Shown here: in pieces, positions 1-6,480 of the stretch | How the letters are laid out: every line of letters starts with the position of its first letter | How positions within the stretch are numbered: position 1 is the first letter of the stretch | From: an uncultured Pseudobdellovibrionaceae bacterium | GTDB lineage: Bacteria > Bdellovibrionota > Bdellovibrionia > Bdellovibrionales > Bdellovibrionaceae | DNA: 11,439 bases | Assembly (NCBI GenBank): GCA_937900305.1 | Contig: CALCCV010000370.1 | Location: 1-11,439, forward strand | Direction of reading: 5' to 3' | The notes under the pieces: model-generated | What the model saw: only the letters and a program-made list of their open reading frames with translations | What the model was told of the DNA's origin: nothing | Database searches by the model: none | Made by a program: the position numbers and the translations under genes

Positions 1-420
1 CAGGATCACGCAAAGAGGTTGAGGGACTCCATACTTTTGCAAAAGTGGACTTTGCGACACGATGAAAATTTTTGTCGTCTGCGTTTGCGGTGTCGGCGCA
101 TGATGGATCTCTATCTATTGAAATTTTTTAAATTTCTTTTGACCGAACCCGGCTCTCCCGAAGTTCACTACGTCTTAGGAGCATTGGCGCTTGAAAAGCG
201 CGTCCTCAGGCATTACGCCGAAGTGAGCCAGCTTCACCCCTCGATTCTGGTGAGCCACGTTTTACAAACCATAATTGGGGAAGAGGCACAGCATCTGCGC
301 CAGCAGAGTGAGGCGAAGGGTCTTTTGAATTTGAAATCTGAGCAGGTCGCGCGAGTCGTCGCTCGAGAGTCCGAGTTCTTTCAAGAGATGATGATGGGAT
401 TTTCGGAGGTGAGTTCGTGA
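1..420 (+). CDS. ferritin-like di-iron protein, C-terminal part (5' end outside window)
   Basis: The frame is open from base 1 and gives 139 codons. The gene therefore begins upstream, and the internal TTG at 19 is not needed as a start. The visible part looks like the later helices of a four-helix ferritin-like domain. It has Q-D-H at codons 1-3 (the H could close an ExxH whose Glu lies just outside the window), then E65 with Y72, then E94-E95-A-Q-H98, which supplies ExxH. This spacing of a Glu helix and an ExxH helix is typical of di-iron carboxylate proteins of the ferritin/rubrerythrin/oxygenase superfamily. No signal peptide can be judged. The stop overlaps the next start in GTGA, and GGAGGT at 405-410 lies inside this gene, so the two are translationally coupled. 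The ferritin-like assignment is moderate because the first helices are missing. The substrate or reaction cannot be inferred. Confidence 0.6.
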   Translation, partial: QDHAKRLRDSILLQKWTLRHDENFCRLRLRCRRMMDLYLLKFFKFLLTEPGSPEVHYVLGALALEKRVLRHYAEVSQLHPSILVSHVLQTIIGEEAQHLRQQSEAKGLLNLKSEQVARVVARESEFFQEMMMGFSEVSS

Positions 421-1337
421 GCACGGCTTTCATTTATCCGGGGCTAAATGGTCTGCTCAGAAAAACGGATCGGCGCAGATTCTTGCATTTGCCTCAGGTT
501 CAGCGCCGGCTTGGGCAGGCTCAGGAGATTCTTCAGGATGAATTTCAAATTGAAATCGATTACGATCTCTTCCTAAGTGGCTCGAAAGAAGAAGTCTATG
601 CGGTTCACAATGTCAACCTGGCGGCGGTTGCCATTTGTGCCATCCAGGTCGGAGTTTCAGAGTGTTTGGCTGAAAAATTGGAGCAGCCACCCGACTGGGT
701 GATGGGCTGTTCACTTGGGGATTTGGCGCGCTCGGTCTTTGCTGGAGCCTATGATTTTTCTGCGGCGATCATCAACCACATTCAATTCACAAAACACATT
801 GATGGCATCCAGAGAGTCGGAAAAAACATCGGCCTTTCGAGTTCGACTCAAGCCAAATTTAACGATGCGGATTTCGCAGAATTCGATCGATTGCAAGTCG
901 ATGTATCGCGGCTCACGCCTCGATTTTTAAACATTGGCGGTCGTTTTGAAGATCTGGCCCAGATTGAAGCTCTCGCCGTCCTGCGAGGGTGGAACGCCCA
1001 AGACATTTTGCAGTATCCAGCCCATTCACGTTACATTCGTCCCTATGTCTTGCCCGTTGCCGATCGATTTTCAAAAGTCATCGTGAGGCCCCCCGAAGTT
1101 TGCATGTATTCGAGTTTTTCGAATCAAGAGTTAACGGATCCTCAGGTGATCCGAGAGGAATTTCTATTGAGCATCACCCAGACAATTCATTGGTCGTTGG
1201 CGATTGAAACTCTCGTTCGCGAAAAGAAAGTCCTGCGCTTCGTGAACGTGGGTCCCTGTCGCAGCCTGATATTGATGATGAGAGACATCGATAAAAATAT
1301 CGAGTGCGTCGATGCGCTGGAAATTTTAGCGGTCTAA
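417..1337 (+). CDS. FabD-like acyltransferase/acyl hydrolase, divergent
   Basis: This 306-residue protein has the length and motif order of malonyl-CoA:ACP transacylase (FabD). It has an N-terminal YPGL segment where FabD has FPGQGSQ, a nucleophile elbow GCSLGD with Ser99, PAHS with His203, and FVNVGPCRSL where FabD has YEVGPGKVL. Ser and His match the E. coli Ser92/His201 dyad. A gapless comparison after the elbow puts Phe124 where FabD has Arg117, which binds the malonyl carboxylate. Leu10 replaces the oxyanion-hole Gln11. The fold and nucleophile are thus kept, but malonyl specificity is doubtful. A monocarboxylic acyl transferase or an acyl hydrolase (editing type, as in trans-AT polyketide systems) is possible. 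The GTG start is set by GGAGGT six bases upstream and the 4-bp overlap with the di-iron gene, which suggests one pathway. The protein is cytoplasmic. Family call firm, substrate unknown. Confidence 0.8.
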   Translation: MSTAFIYPGLNGLLRKTDRRRFLHLPQVQRRLGQAQEILQDEFQIEIDYDLFLSGSKEEVYAVHNVNLAAVAICAIQVGVSECLAEKLEQPPDWVMGCSLGDLARSVFAGAYDFSAAIINHIQFTKHIDGIQRVGKNIGLSSSTQAKFNDADFAEFDRLQVDVSRLTPRFLNIGGRFEDLAQIEALAVLRGWNAQDILQYPAHSRYIRPYVLPVADRFSKVIVRPPEVCMYSSFSNQELTDPQVIREEFLLSITQTIHWSLAIETLVREKKVLRFVNVGPCRSLILMMRDIDKNIECVDALEILAV

Positions 1338-1342
1338 ATTTT

Positions 1343-2047
1343 TTAAAGACTCACGGACTTTTGCGCTTCGGTTTCGTCTTTGGGAATTCGTTTCTCCCAA
1401 CCCTTGGCCATCGGCCGGTCGATTTCGGCGAAAAATTCATGCTCCGCTTCGTTGGCTAAGAGGGTATTCATTAAGATTTCGGGATGAGCCTCGCGGGCGT
1501 CCAGCCAGCTGCTAAACGCTGCTGGCTTGAGAAACAACGGACAGCGATCGTGACCAGTTTCAAAAATAAATCCTGGCGGATCTTTGGTGATGATGGAAAA
1601 TGAGGTGATCACTTCGCCCGTGTCCCGATGGATCCACTCGTCAAAAATTCCCGCAGCCCACAGCAGGTCTTCTGCTTTGGAGAAAAACCGCACCATGTTT
1701 CCAGCAAATTGGTTTGTATAAATGGGCTCCACAAAGCGAGAGATTGGAATCACGCATCTGGATTTAACGAAAGGCTTTTTCCAGGTGGGTTTCTCGAGAA
1801 CTGTTTCGATCCGTGCATTGTGAGTGGCGAATTTCATCTTTGGTTCTTTGGCCCAGGACGGGATCAGCGAGAAATTGGCGTCGATCAACTGATAGCCAGC
1901 GGGAGCGCCTCGCACGATGGGAGCTAGACGATAAGGTAAAATTCGAAGATCTATCGTGAAATCGTCGTGGTCCACTCCGATGAGAGGCAATCCCAGAGAT
2001 TTGCGCAGGCGATCGATGGTGGTGTGGAGGAGATACTGAGCACACAT
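1343..2047 (-). CDS. yedK: SRAP-domain protein (YedK/HMCES family), abasic-site protecting
   Basis: This 234-residue protein belongs to the SOS response-associated peptidase family. In the known members, Cys2 becomes the N-terminus after Met removal and forms a thiazolidine crosslink with abasic sites in single-stranded DNA, shielding them. The key residues are present: Cys2 (MCAQY for the usual MCGRF), Asn77 in THNARIET, Glu107 in RFVEP (usual FYEW) and His166 in GHDRCP (usual HxRMP). They correspond to E. coli Cys2, Asn75, Glu105 and His160, and the length is close to E. coli YedK (222). The ATG is fixed because Cys must be residue 2. The ribosome site in front is weak. No clear LexA box of the Bdellovibrio type (TTAC-N3-GTAA) is seen; TTACCACAAG just upstream on the plus strand is only a half match. 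The gene converges on the acyltransferase with a 5-bp gap and no terminator. Confidence 0.93.
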   Translation of the reverse strand: MCAQYLLHTTIDRLRKSLGLPLIGVDHDDFTIDLRILPYRLAPIVRGAPAGYQLIDANFSLIPSWAKEPKMKFATHNARIETVLEKPTWKKPFVKSRCVIPISRFVEPIYTNQFAGNMVRFFSKAEDLLWAAGIFDEWIHRDTGEVITSFSIITKDPPGFIFETGHDRCPLFLKPAAFSSWLDAREAHPEILMNTLLANEAEHEFFAEIDRPMAKGWEKRIPKDETEAQKSVSL

Positions 2048-2455
2048 GTCCTACTATTACCACAAGAAGTCCCTCTACTCCAGACAAGGCTCCAGCCTTC
2101 TGACAAATCGCAGAGGCGTTTCCATCCTCGTCATAGCGACACAACGCCAGGTTCCCCATGCCCCTTTTATTCCCAAAAAACCTCCTAAACTTGCAATCCA
2201 TCTAACAACTTTCACCTCTACGGGTGGACTCTTCGGAAAGGATTTTGTTTTTTGACTTTTTCTCTACAGAGAACTCTGAGCTCGGGATTAAAAAAATCGA
2301 TTTGCGGCGGGTGTTCATATCGGGATTTCATGGCCACGAGTCAACCAGAAATCTGCAAGATTTTGAAGGTCAGATGCAGCAATCTTGCAGATTTTGAAAT
2401 GAGTATTTTCCATCCAAGCCAATAACATCAACAAAATTTGTATTATCTTGGCCGA
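2048..2455. other. intergenic region between SRAP and GNAT genes
   Basis: These 408 bp separate two minus-strand genes. The SRAP-proximal half (about 2048-2201) keeps a minus-strand frame open, with a strong AGGAGG (2186-2181). That frame encodes a plausible peptide starting MGNLALCRYDEDGN at 2159, but it runs on out of frame into the SRAP gene, and the AGGAGG is 21 bases from that ATG. I do not call it a gene. The distal half is AT-rich and holds the paired dyads at 2349-2394. No convincing promoter hexamer pair for the SRAP gene was found. Confidence 0.5.
2349..2394. repeat. 14-bp inverted repeat made of two operator-like dyads
   Basis: AAATCTGCAAGATT (2349-2362) and its exact reverse complement AATCTTGCAGATTT (2381-2394) are separated by 18 bases. 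Each arm is itself a dyad of the form AATCT-NNN-AGATT, centred near 2356 and 2387. The centres are 31 bp apart, close to three helical turns. On the minus strand both copies are preceded by TTCAAA, so the element can also be read as a tandem repeat of about 18 bp. It lies about 60 bp past the GNAT stop and about 300 bp before the SRAP start. No T-tract follows on either strand, so a paired operator is more likely than a terminator. The binding protein is unknown. Confidence 0.6.
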
Positions 2456-3169
2456 CTACCTAATTCTAATCGCTAAAGTAGCTGCAAATTTATTGAACCC
2501 TATATCACTCGCGGCACGAATGGACGGAAGATTATTTTCATGAGTCCAATACTGCGGTCCGAGTTTCATTTGAAATATAGTTTCAACAATTGCGCTAATA
2601 GCCTGCTTGGCATATCCGCGACCTCGAAATGCTGGATGAGTTAGAATTCCAATGTGAGCCACGACTTTTTCCATTAACTCAAAGCCTGCCGCCGTTACGA
2701 TCTTTTCATTTTGGAATACAGCCTTGACAGGGGGGCGCCTTGTTTGAAGGGAACTAAGTTCTACCTCATCGGTAGGACAGGCGAGCAAAAATTCTTCAAA
2801 TGATTCCCAGGCTGAAAGTTCCCTGACATTCTCGTCATGACATTGGAGGTAATTCTCAGGTGTGATTTGCCCAAGCCAGGCTGGACCAACTACTTTTTCA
2901 AATTTATCCCCGAGAAAACTTTGAAAGACCAAGGGGTCGAATGCTGCTTCTGCCGACATCTGGTGAAATGAATTTTCTATTCCCTCAACTAATCCTCCGG
3001 GTGCGGAAATTAGGCAGGTATCTTCGCGCTTGAATACCATAATGCCTGGATAGCCGCTTAGCGTTCCATGAGAACGAACAACGGTTTTCTTAGAGTGCAA
3101 ATCCGTTTCGGAGCAACCTAACTCCTCAAGCCAATAATTTTTTAAGATGTCAGAAGGACTGTAGGACAT
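2456..3169 (-). CDS. GNAT-family N-acetyltransferase
   Basis: This 237-residue cytoplasmic protein carries its GNAT core at the C-terminal end. Motif A spans about residues 170-197, with strand AHIGILTHPAF followed by the acetyl-CoA pyrophosphate loop RGRGYA (182-187) and a long helix. Motif B follows at 209-226, with N213 and the S216-A220 helix ending in DIGF. The first 150 residues form an N-terminal half without a motif I recognise. This layout recalls longer GNAT proteins with a divergent N-terminal GNAT-like half. The substrate cannot be inferred. The ribosome site before the ATG is poor. The gene is transcribed away from the caspase-fold gene, sharing a 200-bp region upstream of both (3170-3369). 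It stands alone, with no neighbour suggesting a toxin-antitoxin role. Confidence 0.85.
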   Translation of the reverse strand: MSYSPSDILKNYWLEELGCSETDLHSKKTVVRSHGTLSGYPGIMVFKREDTCLISAPGGLVEGIENSFHQMSAEAAFDPLVFQSFLGDKFEKVVGPAWLGQITPENYLQCHDENVRELSAWESFEEFLLACPTDEVELSSLQTRRPPVKAVFQNEKIVTAAGFELMEKVVAHIGILTHPAFRGRGYAKQAISAIVETIFQMKLGPQYWTHENNLPSIRAASDIGFNKFAATLAIRIR

Positions 3170-3357
3170 ATACTCAGGCTACCAAGGTGACCCTAAAAAG
3201 TCGCTTCAAAAAGAAATATTCACTTAGGCCCAAAGTCAGCGACTTAGCGGACAAATTAAATCTCCGTTTAAAATTGAGGAGCCCAGGCACATCTTGCTAC
3301 TTCCTAGGCGGACTGTCCGCACGAAGATCTAGCCTTTCATTCCCCAACAGAAAAATT

Positions 3358-3363
3358 TATAAT
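3358..3363 (+). promoter_or_regulatory. TATAAT -10 element close to the caspase-fold gene start
   Basis: A perfect TATAAT ends only six bases before the ATG at 3370. Transcription starting about seven bases downstream would begin at or next to the ATG, giving a leaderless mRNA. This fits the lack of any Shine-Dalgarno sequence before that ATG. At a 17-bp spacing the -35 hexamer would be TTTCAT, a poor match. The call rests on the -10 match and its position alone. Confidence 0.45.
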
Positions 3364-3369
3364 CGGTTC

Positions 3370-4647
3370 ATGACTAGGGGATCATACTTAACTCGAACTC
3401 AGATTCTCGTAATTTTAATTTCGCTTGTTCTGACAGAAATCGCATCGGCTCAGCTCGCAAGTCGAACTAAGGTCCTCTTAGTCGGCGGAGAATATTTAGG
3501 TCGGGATTCAAAAGGAAATTTAGTCCCTGGACCATTAACCAAAGCCCTTAATCACGTGCGTGTCTCAATGGAAAAATCCTGCACTGGCTCATGTGAGATC
3601 TTAGGTTCAGGATTCCAAAACTCCACAGGTGATCGGAACTCAATTGCAAAGATGGAAGGCGATATTCAAGTCTTGGAAAATCTGATTCGATCCGGGTCCA
3701 ATGAAAACGTTGATGGGCGACTCCCACTTCGCGCTAACGACCAAGTTCTGATTCAAATCTCTTCTCACGGGCAACCTCCGAATCCTGGTGAATGCGGGCA
3801 TGAAGTCGAAATTGGAAACAGTATCTACCACACTCGTGACCTCAAAGACCTCAGAGACAAGCTCACGGCTGCGAATGTAAAAGTGGCCATCATGGATTTA
3901 AGTTGTTACTCTGGCGCAAGCTCTTGCTTGGCTGACGAGAACACCTGCGTAATTTCGGCGGCCAACTCTGGGTCTCCTGCATTTCTGAATGACACGAGCT
4001 CTCTCGGCGCCAGATTTTGGGAGTCAGTAGCTATTCTACCGGGCAATACGCTGGAGGAACACTACCTTCGCGCGCGAACAGCTTGGCTGACCAATTCTTC
4101 AGAAGCCGATGTTCCCACCATTTCAACAGATGCCCATGAAGTCGCTCATAGGAATGCGCAAACATTTTTTGCTAAGCACTTTCCGGCTTCAATGGACGAT
4201 GGATTGAAACAACAGGTCTGTGACTCGAAAGTACAATTTATTCAAAATCTCCGGGCCCTTCTAGACATTGTTAAAAACTCAGGCATCGAGAGAATTCCTG
4301 AACTTATTGCTTCTTACCGAAACCTGGCGGGCCAGTGGCAGTCTCTATTGTCCCCACATAGAAATCATATGTATAAATTGGAGAGTGCTTGCCGTAAGGG
4401 TTTACCAAAAAAGGGTCTTGGCGAAATTGATTTCAGCGAGCATGGCAATGAAGAAAAATGTGTGCAGAAAGATCTGATTGACGACCTTAAGGTAGCCCAT
4501 GCCCAAGAACGAGAAGCATGGGAAATTAACAGGGAATTGCAAAAAGTGGCCTCTCAAATTCTTAATAAAGAAAGAGAGATCTATGACTCCTACTATCGTG
4601 ACGCCCAGAAGCTTGGAGAAAATCCATGTCAAAAATTCAGGCTTTGA
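3370..4647 (+). CDS. secreted clan CD (caspase/legumain-like) cysteine peptidase
   Basis: I start the protein at ATG 3370 (425 residues). That Met opens a signal peptide with R3 and R9, the core ILVILISLVL and a likely cut after ASA. A GTG at 3187 would add 61 residues before it and hide the signal. The next domain looks like the caspase/legumain fold. A hydrophobic strand KVLLVGG is followed by QISSHG with His133, then a strand ending MDLSCYSG with Cys179. ISAANSGSPAF follows, recalling the C-S-G then T-A-A-N pattern of family C13; metacaspases have D-x-C-H-S-G at the Cys. About 180 mostly helical, charged residues follow with no known domain. Several extra Cys suggest disulfides. The stop overlaps the next gene by 22 bp. 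The His/Cys pair is seen; activity, targets and activation are not known. It acts in the periplasm or outside the cell. Confidence 0.72.
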   Translation: MTRGSYLTRTQILVILISLVLTEIASAQLASRTKVLLVGGEYLGRDSKGNLVPGPLTKALNHVRVSMEKSCTGSCEILGSGFQNSTGDRNSIAKMEGDIQVLENLIRSGSNENVDGRLPLRANDQVLIQISSHGQPPNPGECGHEVEIGNSIYHTRDLKDLRDKLTAANVKVAIMDLSCYSGASSCLADENTCVISAANSGSPAFLNDTSSLGARFWESVAILPGNTLEEHYLRARTAWLTNSSEADVPTISTDAHEVAHRNAQTFFAKHFPASMDDGLKQQVCDSKVQFIQNLRALLDIVKNSGIERIPELIASYRNLAGQWQSLLSPHRNHMYKLESACRKGLPKKGLGEIDFSEHGNEEKCVQKDLIDDLKVAHAQEREAWEINRELQKVASQILNKEREIYDSYYRDAQKLGENPCQKFRL

Positions 4648-5015
4648 TCCAAGTTGTGATCGCTGCATTCTCAATTTTGTATCCTCAGTTCTCATTGGCA
4701 CTAAGTTCAGAATCCAAGATTTACTGTGGAGAAGTCTTTGTTCAGGGAAAGTTGGCAAAACAAAATGCTGAAGATGTTTTGGAATATGCACCTCGAACAA
4801 CCGTCTCAAAAATCTTTTATTTTGAACGACCACTACCTAAAGGTAGTAAATTAACATACAATCTGCATGTTCAGTTGCGAGCAAAATGGCTGCGCCATTC
4901 TGGAAAGGATTGGTTACAAGTTCTAGAAGAAACCACAAAAGATCCTGACTTTGCGAATGGCAAAGCCTCTTCATTTTACCTATTAACTTCTCGCCACGCA
5001 AGCTGCCGCCTGTAA
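4626..5015 (+). CDS. small secreted protein co-translated with the caspase-fold peptidase
   Basis: This 129-residue protein belongs to no family I recognise. It begins with a signal peptide (core ALIQVVIAAFSILY, likely cut after SLA near residue 26). The mature part has about 103 residues with two cysteines, Cys34 and Cys127, near its two ends, which could form a disulfide. The middle is rich in beta-type residues (TVSKIFYFERPLPKGSKLTY). The ATG lies inside the last codons of the upstream peptidase, in another frame, with GGAGA at 4615-4619 six bases ahead. The 22-bp overlap points to coupled translation, and both products are exported, so a partner, substrate or inhibitor of the peptidase is a reasonable inference. 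Nothing in the sequence proves it. No strong terminator follows the stop. Confidence 0.7.
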   Translation: MSKIQALIQVVIAAFSILYPQFSLALSSESKIYCGEVFVQGKLAKQNAEDVLEYAPRTTVSKIFYFERPLPKGSKLTYNLHVQLRAKWLRHSGKDWLQVLEETTKDPDFANGKASSFYLLTSRHASCRL

Positions 5016-5500
5016 ACCAATTGTCTAGCTTTTTTCCCGTCGGACTTTTGGCGTAAATAGGCGGTAATGCAATTCTTACTTTGGATATCTGGTGGAGAAA
5101 TTGATGAGCTTTCGACTAAAGCGGGCTGTTCCGCCGATGGGAAGTCACTTCGAAATTCCTTGAGAATCAGCTGTCACCAGCGAGACTGCGCGCCAAATTT
5201 CTTTTAAATAAGTGGTTTTAGCCTTTCCCGCTGAACTCCGCTTTATAAAATTGAAAGGCACGCTCGTGACTCTCGTGTGTATAGTGAAATGAGAATTCAT
5301 TCGATCAGTCCAAGTGCGGCGAGAAAATTTGGAATCTATTGGTTTTTGTTAGGCCCAGGAATTCATTTGTTGCCTTAAAAAAAGAGCTCATTTATTTTGC
5401 TGATTTTGAGTTTCCAGAAGATGCCAAAAAGGCCCTCTAATGGAGAGGCGCACGGCGCCTCCTGGCTATAGTGTGATTCACTCAGCAAAACAGTGTGGAC
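5016..5500. other. long intergenic region between convergent genes
   Basis: About 485 bp between convergent genes. No convincing coding region is present. The longest hint is a 46-codon frame on the plus strand (ATG 5067, stop 5205-5207) with four cysteines but no good ribosome site. I leave it uncalled. The stretch also contains several A/T runs (5376-5382, 5425-5430) and the GC-rich hairpin at 5445-5461. Its length suggests either decayed sequence or an unrecognised RNA. Confidence 0.4.
5445..5461 (-). terminator. GC hairpin downstream of the EF-hand/repeat protein
   Basis: GAGGCGC pairs with GCGCCTC across a three-base loop. On the minus strand, about 40 bases after the stop of the 5501-6466 gene, the stem is followed only after about 14 bases by CCTTTTT. 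The stem is strong but the T-run is not adjacent, so this is a possible rather than a classical intrinsic terminator. Confidence 0.4.
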
Positions 5501-6466
5501 TTAGGGACGACCGCTTCGGCCTTCTTTGTAACCAGTGGTGTTGTAATGAACCGTCGCTTTGAGTAAAGCGGCTGGGCCACTGGCGCCGAAGGCGTTTCGG
5601 AGATCAAGATACTTGCTCAGATAGGCCCGTGCACTAAAGTCCGCAGAGCCTTGGCGACCGGCACCGGCACCCAAACTTGCAAAATGCATAATCCCTTTGA
5701 TCGGATCATTCTTAACGGCATTTCGAATGTCAGCGTAAGTGCTCAAATAAAAACCGATGTCGAAACCAGGGGCAGAACTTCGACGCTCTTTCGCGCCATG
5801 CTCAAGCCAGTGAGTTCGAGCTCGCTGCGACGTCATTGACCTGAGGTCTGGATACTTTGAACGATACCAGTCAGCATTGAAGATGAGTGATGAATTTAGA
5901 ACTGCCAGAGTAGCTGGAGGATATTCGCTATCTATCAGAACAACTTCACCGACTGGGTATTTTCCAGAAGCTAAAATTCGAGCGGCTGCCGTCATTCTGA
6001 GAAAAGGAGTTTTTTGGTCGTCCCAAGGCGAGACTCGCGGATTTTTCGACCACTCGCGAGCTTTGTCCAACCGATAAACTTTACGATCGTGAGTCAACAA
6101 TCCTTCATTCGATTTTTGTTCGGGAGATAGCAGAGCTCGCGCTAAATCTGTGAGTTCTTTTTTAGCTGCTGCCAAAGCCTCTGCGACCATTCGAGCCACA
6201 GACATTTCAACCAATGGCTCTCCGGGTGAGAGGCGCACGAAAACTGTTTTCTCCTTAATCAGGTCGGGGTTCGTGGATCGGGCCCAGCCACTGGATCCAT
6301 CTTCACCTGGGTAACCGCCTGTGTACTTTCCGGCATCGTTTGTATTTGCAGGTCGATCGGCGTCGGTGTAGCGGCCATCGGAATCGACATCTTCAAAGCT
6401 CAAAGCCGACATTGGAAGTATACAAATGAGGGACAAAGTTAGAAGCCTCGCAGAAAAATATCTCAT
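5501..6466 (-). CDS. secreted protein with EF-hand loop and three tandem C-terminal repeats
   Basis: This 321-residue exported protein has a signal peptide with core LLTLSLICILPM, cut near ALS (residue 23). Just after it lies a complete EF-hand/dockerin-type calcium loop, DVDSDGRYTDAD (26-37), with acidic residues at positions 1, 3, 5 and 12 and Gly at 6. A linker and a helical region (about 88-112) follow. The last 125 residues hold three copies of a roughly 40-residue unit at about 195-234, 235-275 and 277-321. Its pattern is F-x-(A/I)-x-x-Y-x-(S)-x-Y-x-D-(L/I)-R, then a helix, H-(W/F/Y), G and a final basic E-R/G-R. Similar YPDL...HY...G..EGR units are known as tandem repeats in secreted bacterial proteins. 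The function is unknown; calcium binding and a surface or adhesive role are inferences. It stands alone, and minus-strand TATATAA near 6493-6487 may serve as a -10. Confidence 0.8.
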   Translation of the reverse strand: MRYFSARLLTLSLICILPMSALSFEDVDSDGRYTDADRPANTNDAGKYTGGYPGEDGSSGWARSTNPDLIKEKTVFVRLSPGEPLVEMSVARMVAEALAAAKKELTDLARALLSPEQKSNEGLLTHDRKVYRLDKAREWSKNPRVSPWDDQKTPFLRMTAAARILASGKYPVGEVVLIDSEYPPATLAVLNSSLIFNADWYRSKYPDLRSMTSQRARTHWLEHGAKERRSSAPGFDIGFYLSTYADIRNAVKNDPIKGIMHFASLGAGAGRQGSADFSARAYLSKYLDLRNAFGASGPAALLKATVHYNTTGYKEGRSGRP

Positions 6467-6480
6467 GTGTTCTCACTTTT

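Noticed and set aside
2048..2062. Possible LexA box at TTACCACAAG before the SRAP gene
   Set aside because: Only one half of the TTAC-N3-GTAA pattern matches.
1764..2201. 145-codon minus-strand frame overlapping the start of the SRAP gene
   Set aside because: It overlaps the SRAP gene by over 280 bp in another frame, and the SRAP motifs are decisive there; only its first part is kept as a low-interest finding.
3187..3369. 61-codon N-terminal extension of the caspase-fold protein from GTG 3187
   Set aside because: It would place a Lys/Arg-rich tail before a clear signal peptide, and it has no ribosome site.
4402..4833. 143-codon minus-strand frame
   Set aside because: It is antisense to the peptidase and its partner, both supported by signal peptides and motifs; the translation has no recognisable features.
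3370..5015. Peptidase pair read as an intracellular caspase-based defence system
   Set aside because: Both proteins carry export signals and there is no nearby sensor, pore-former or nuclease typical of such systems.
5067..5207. 46-codon four-cysteine frame
   Set aside because: Poor ribosome site, no signal peptide and no recognisable family; not enough to call a gene.
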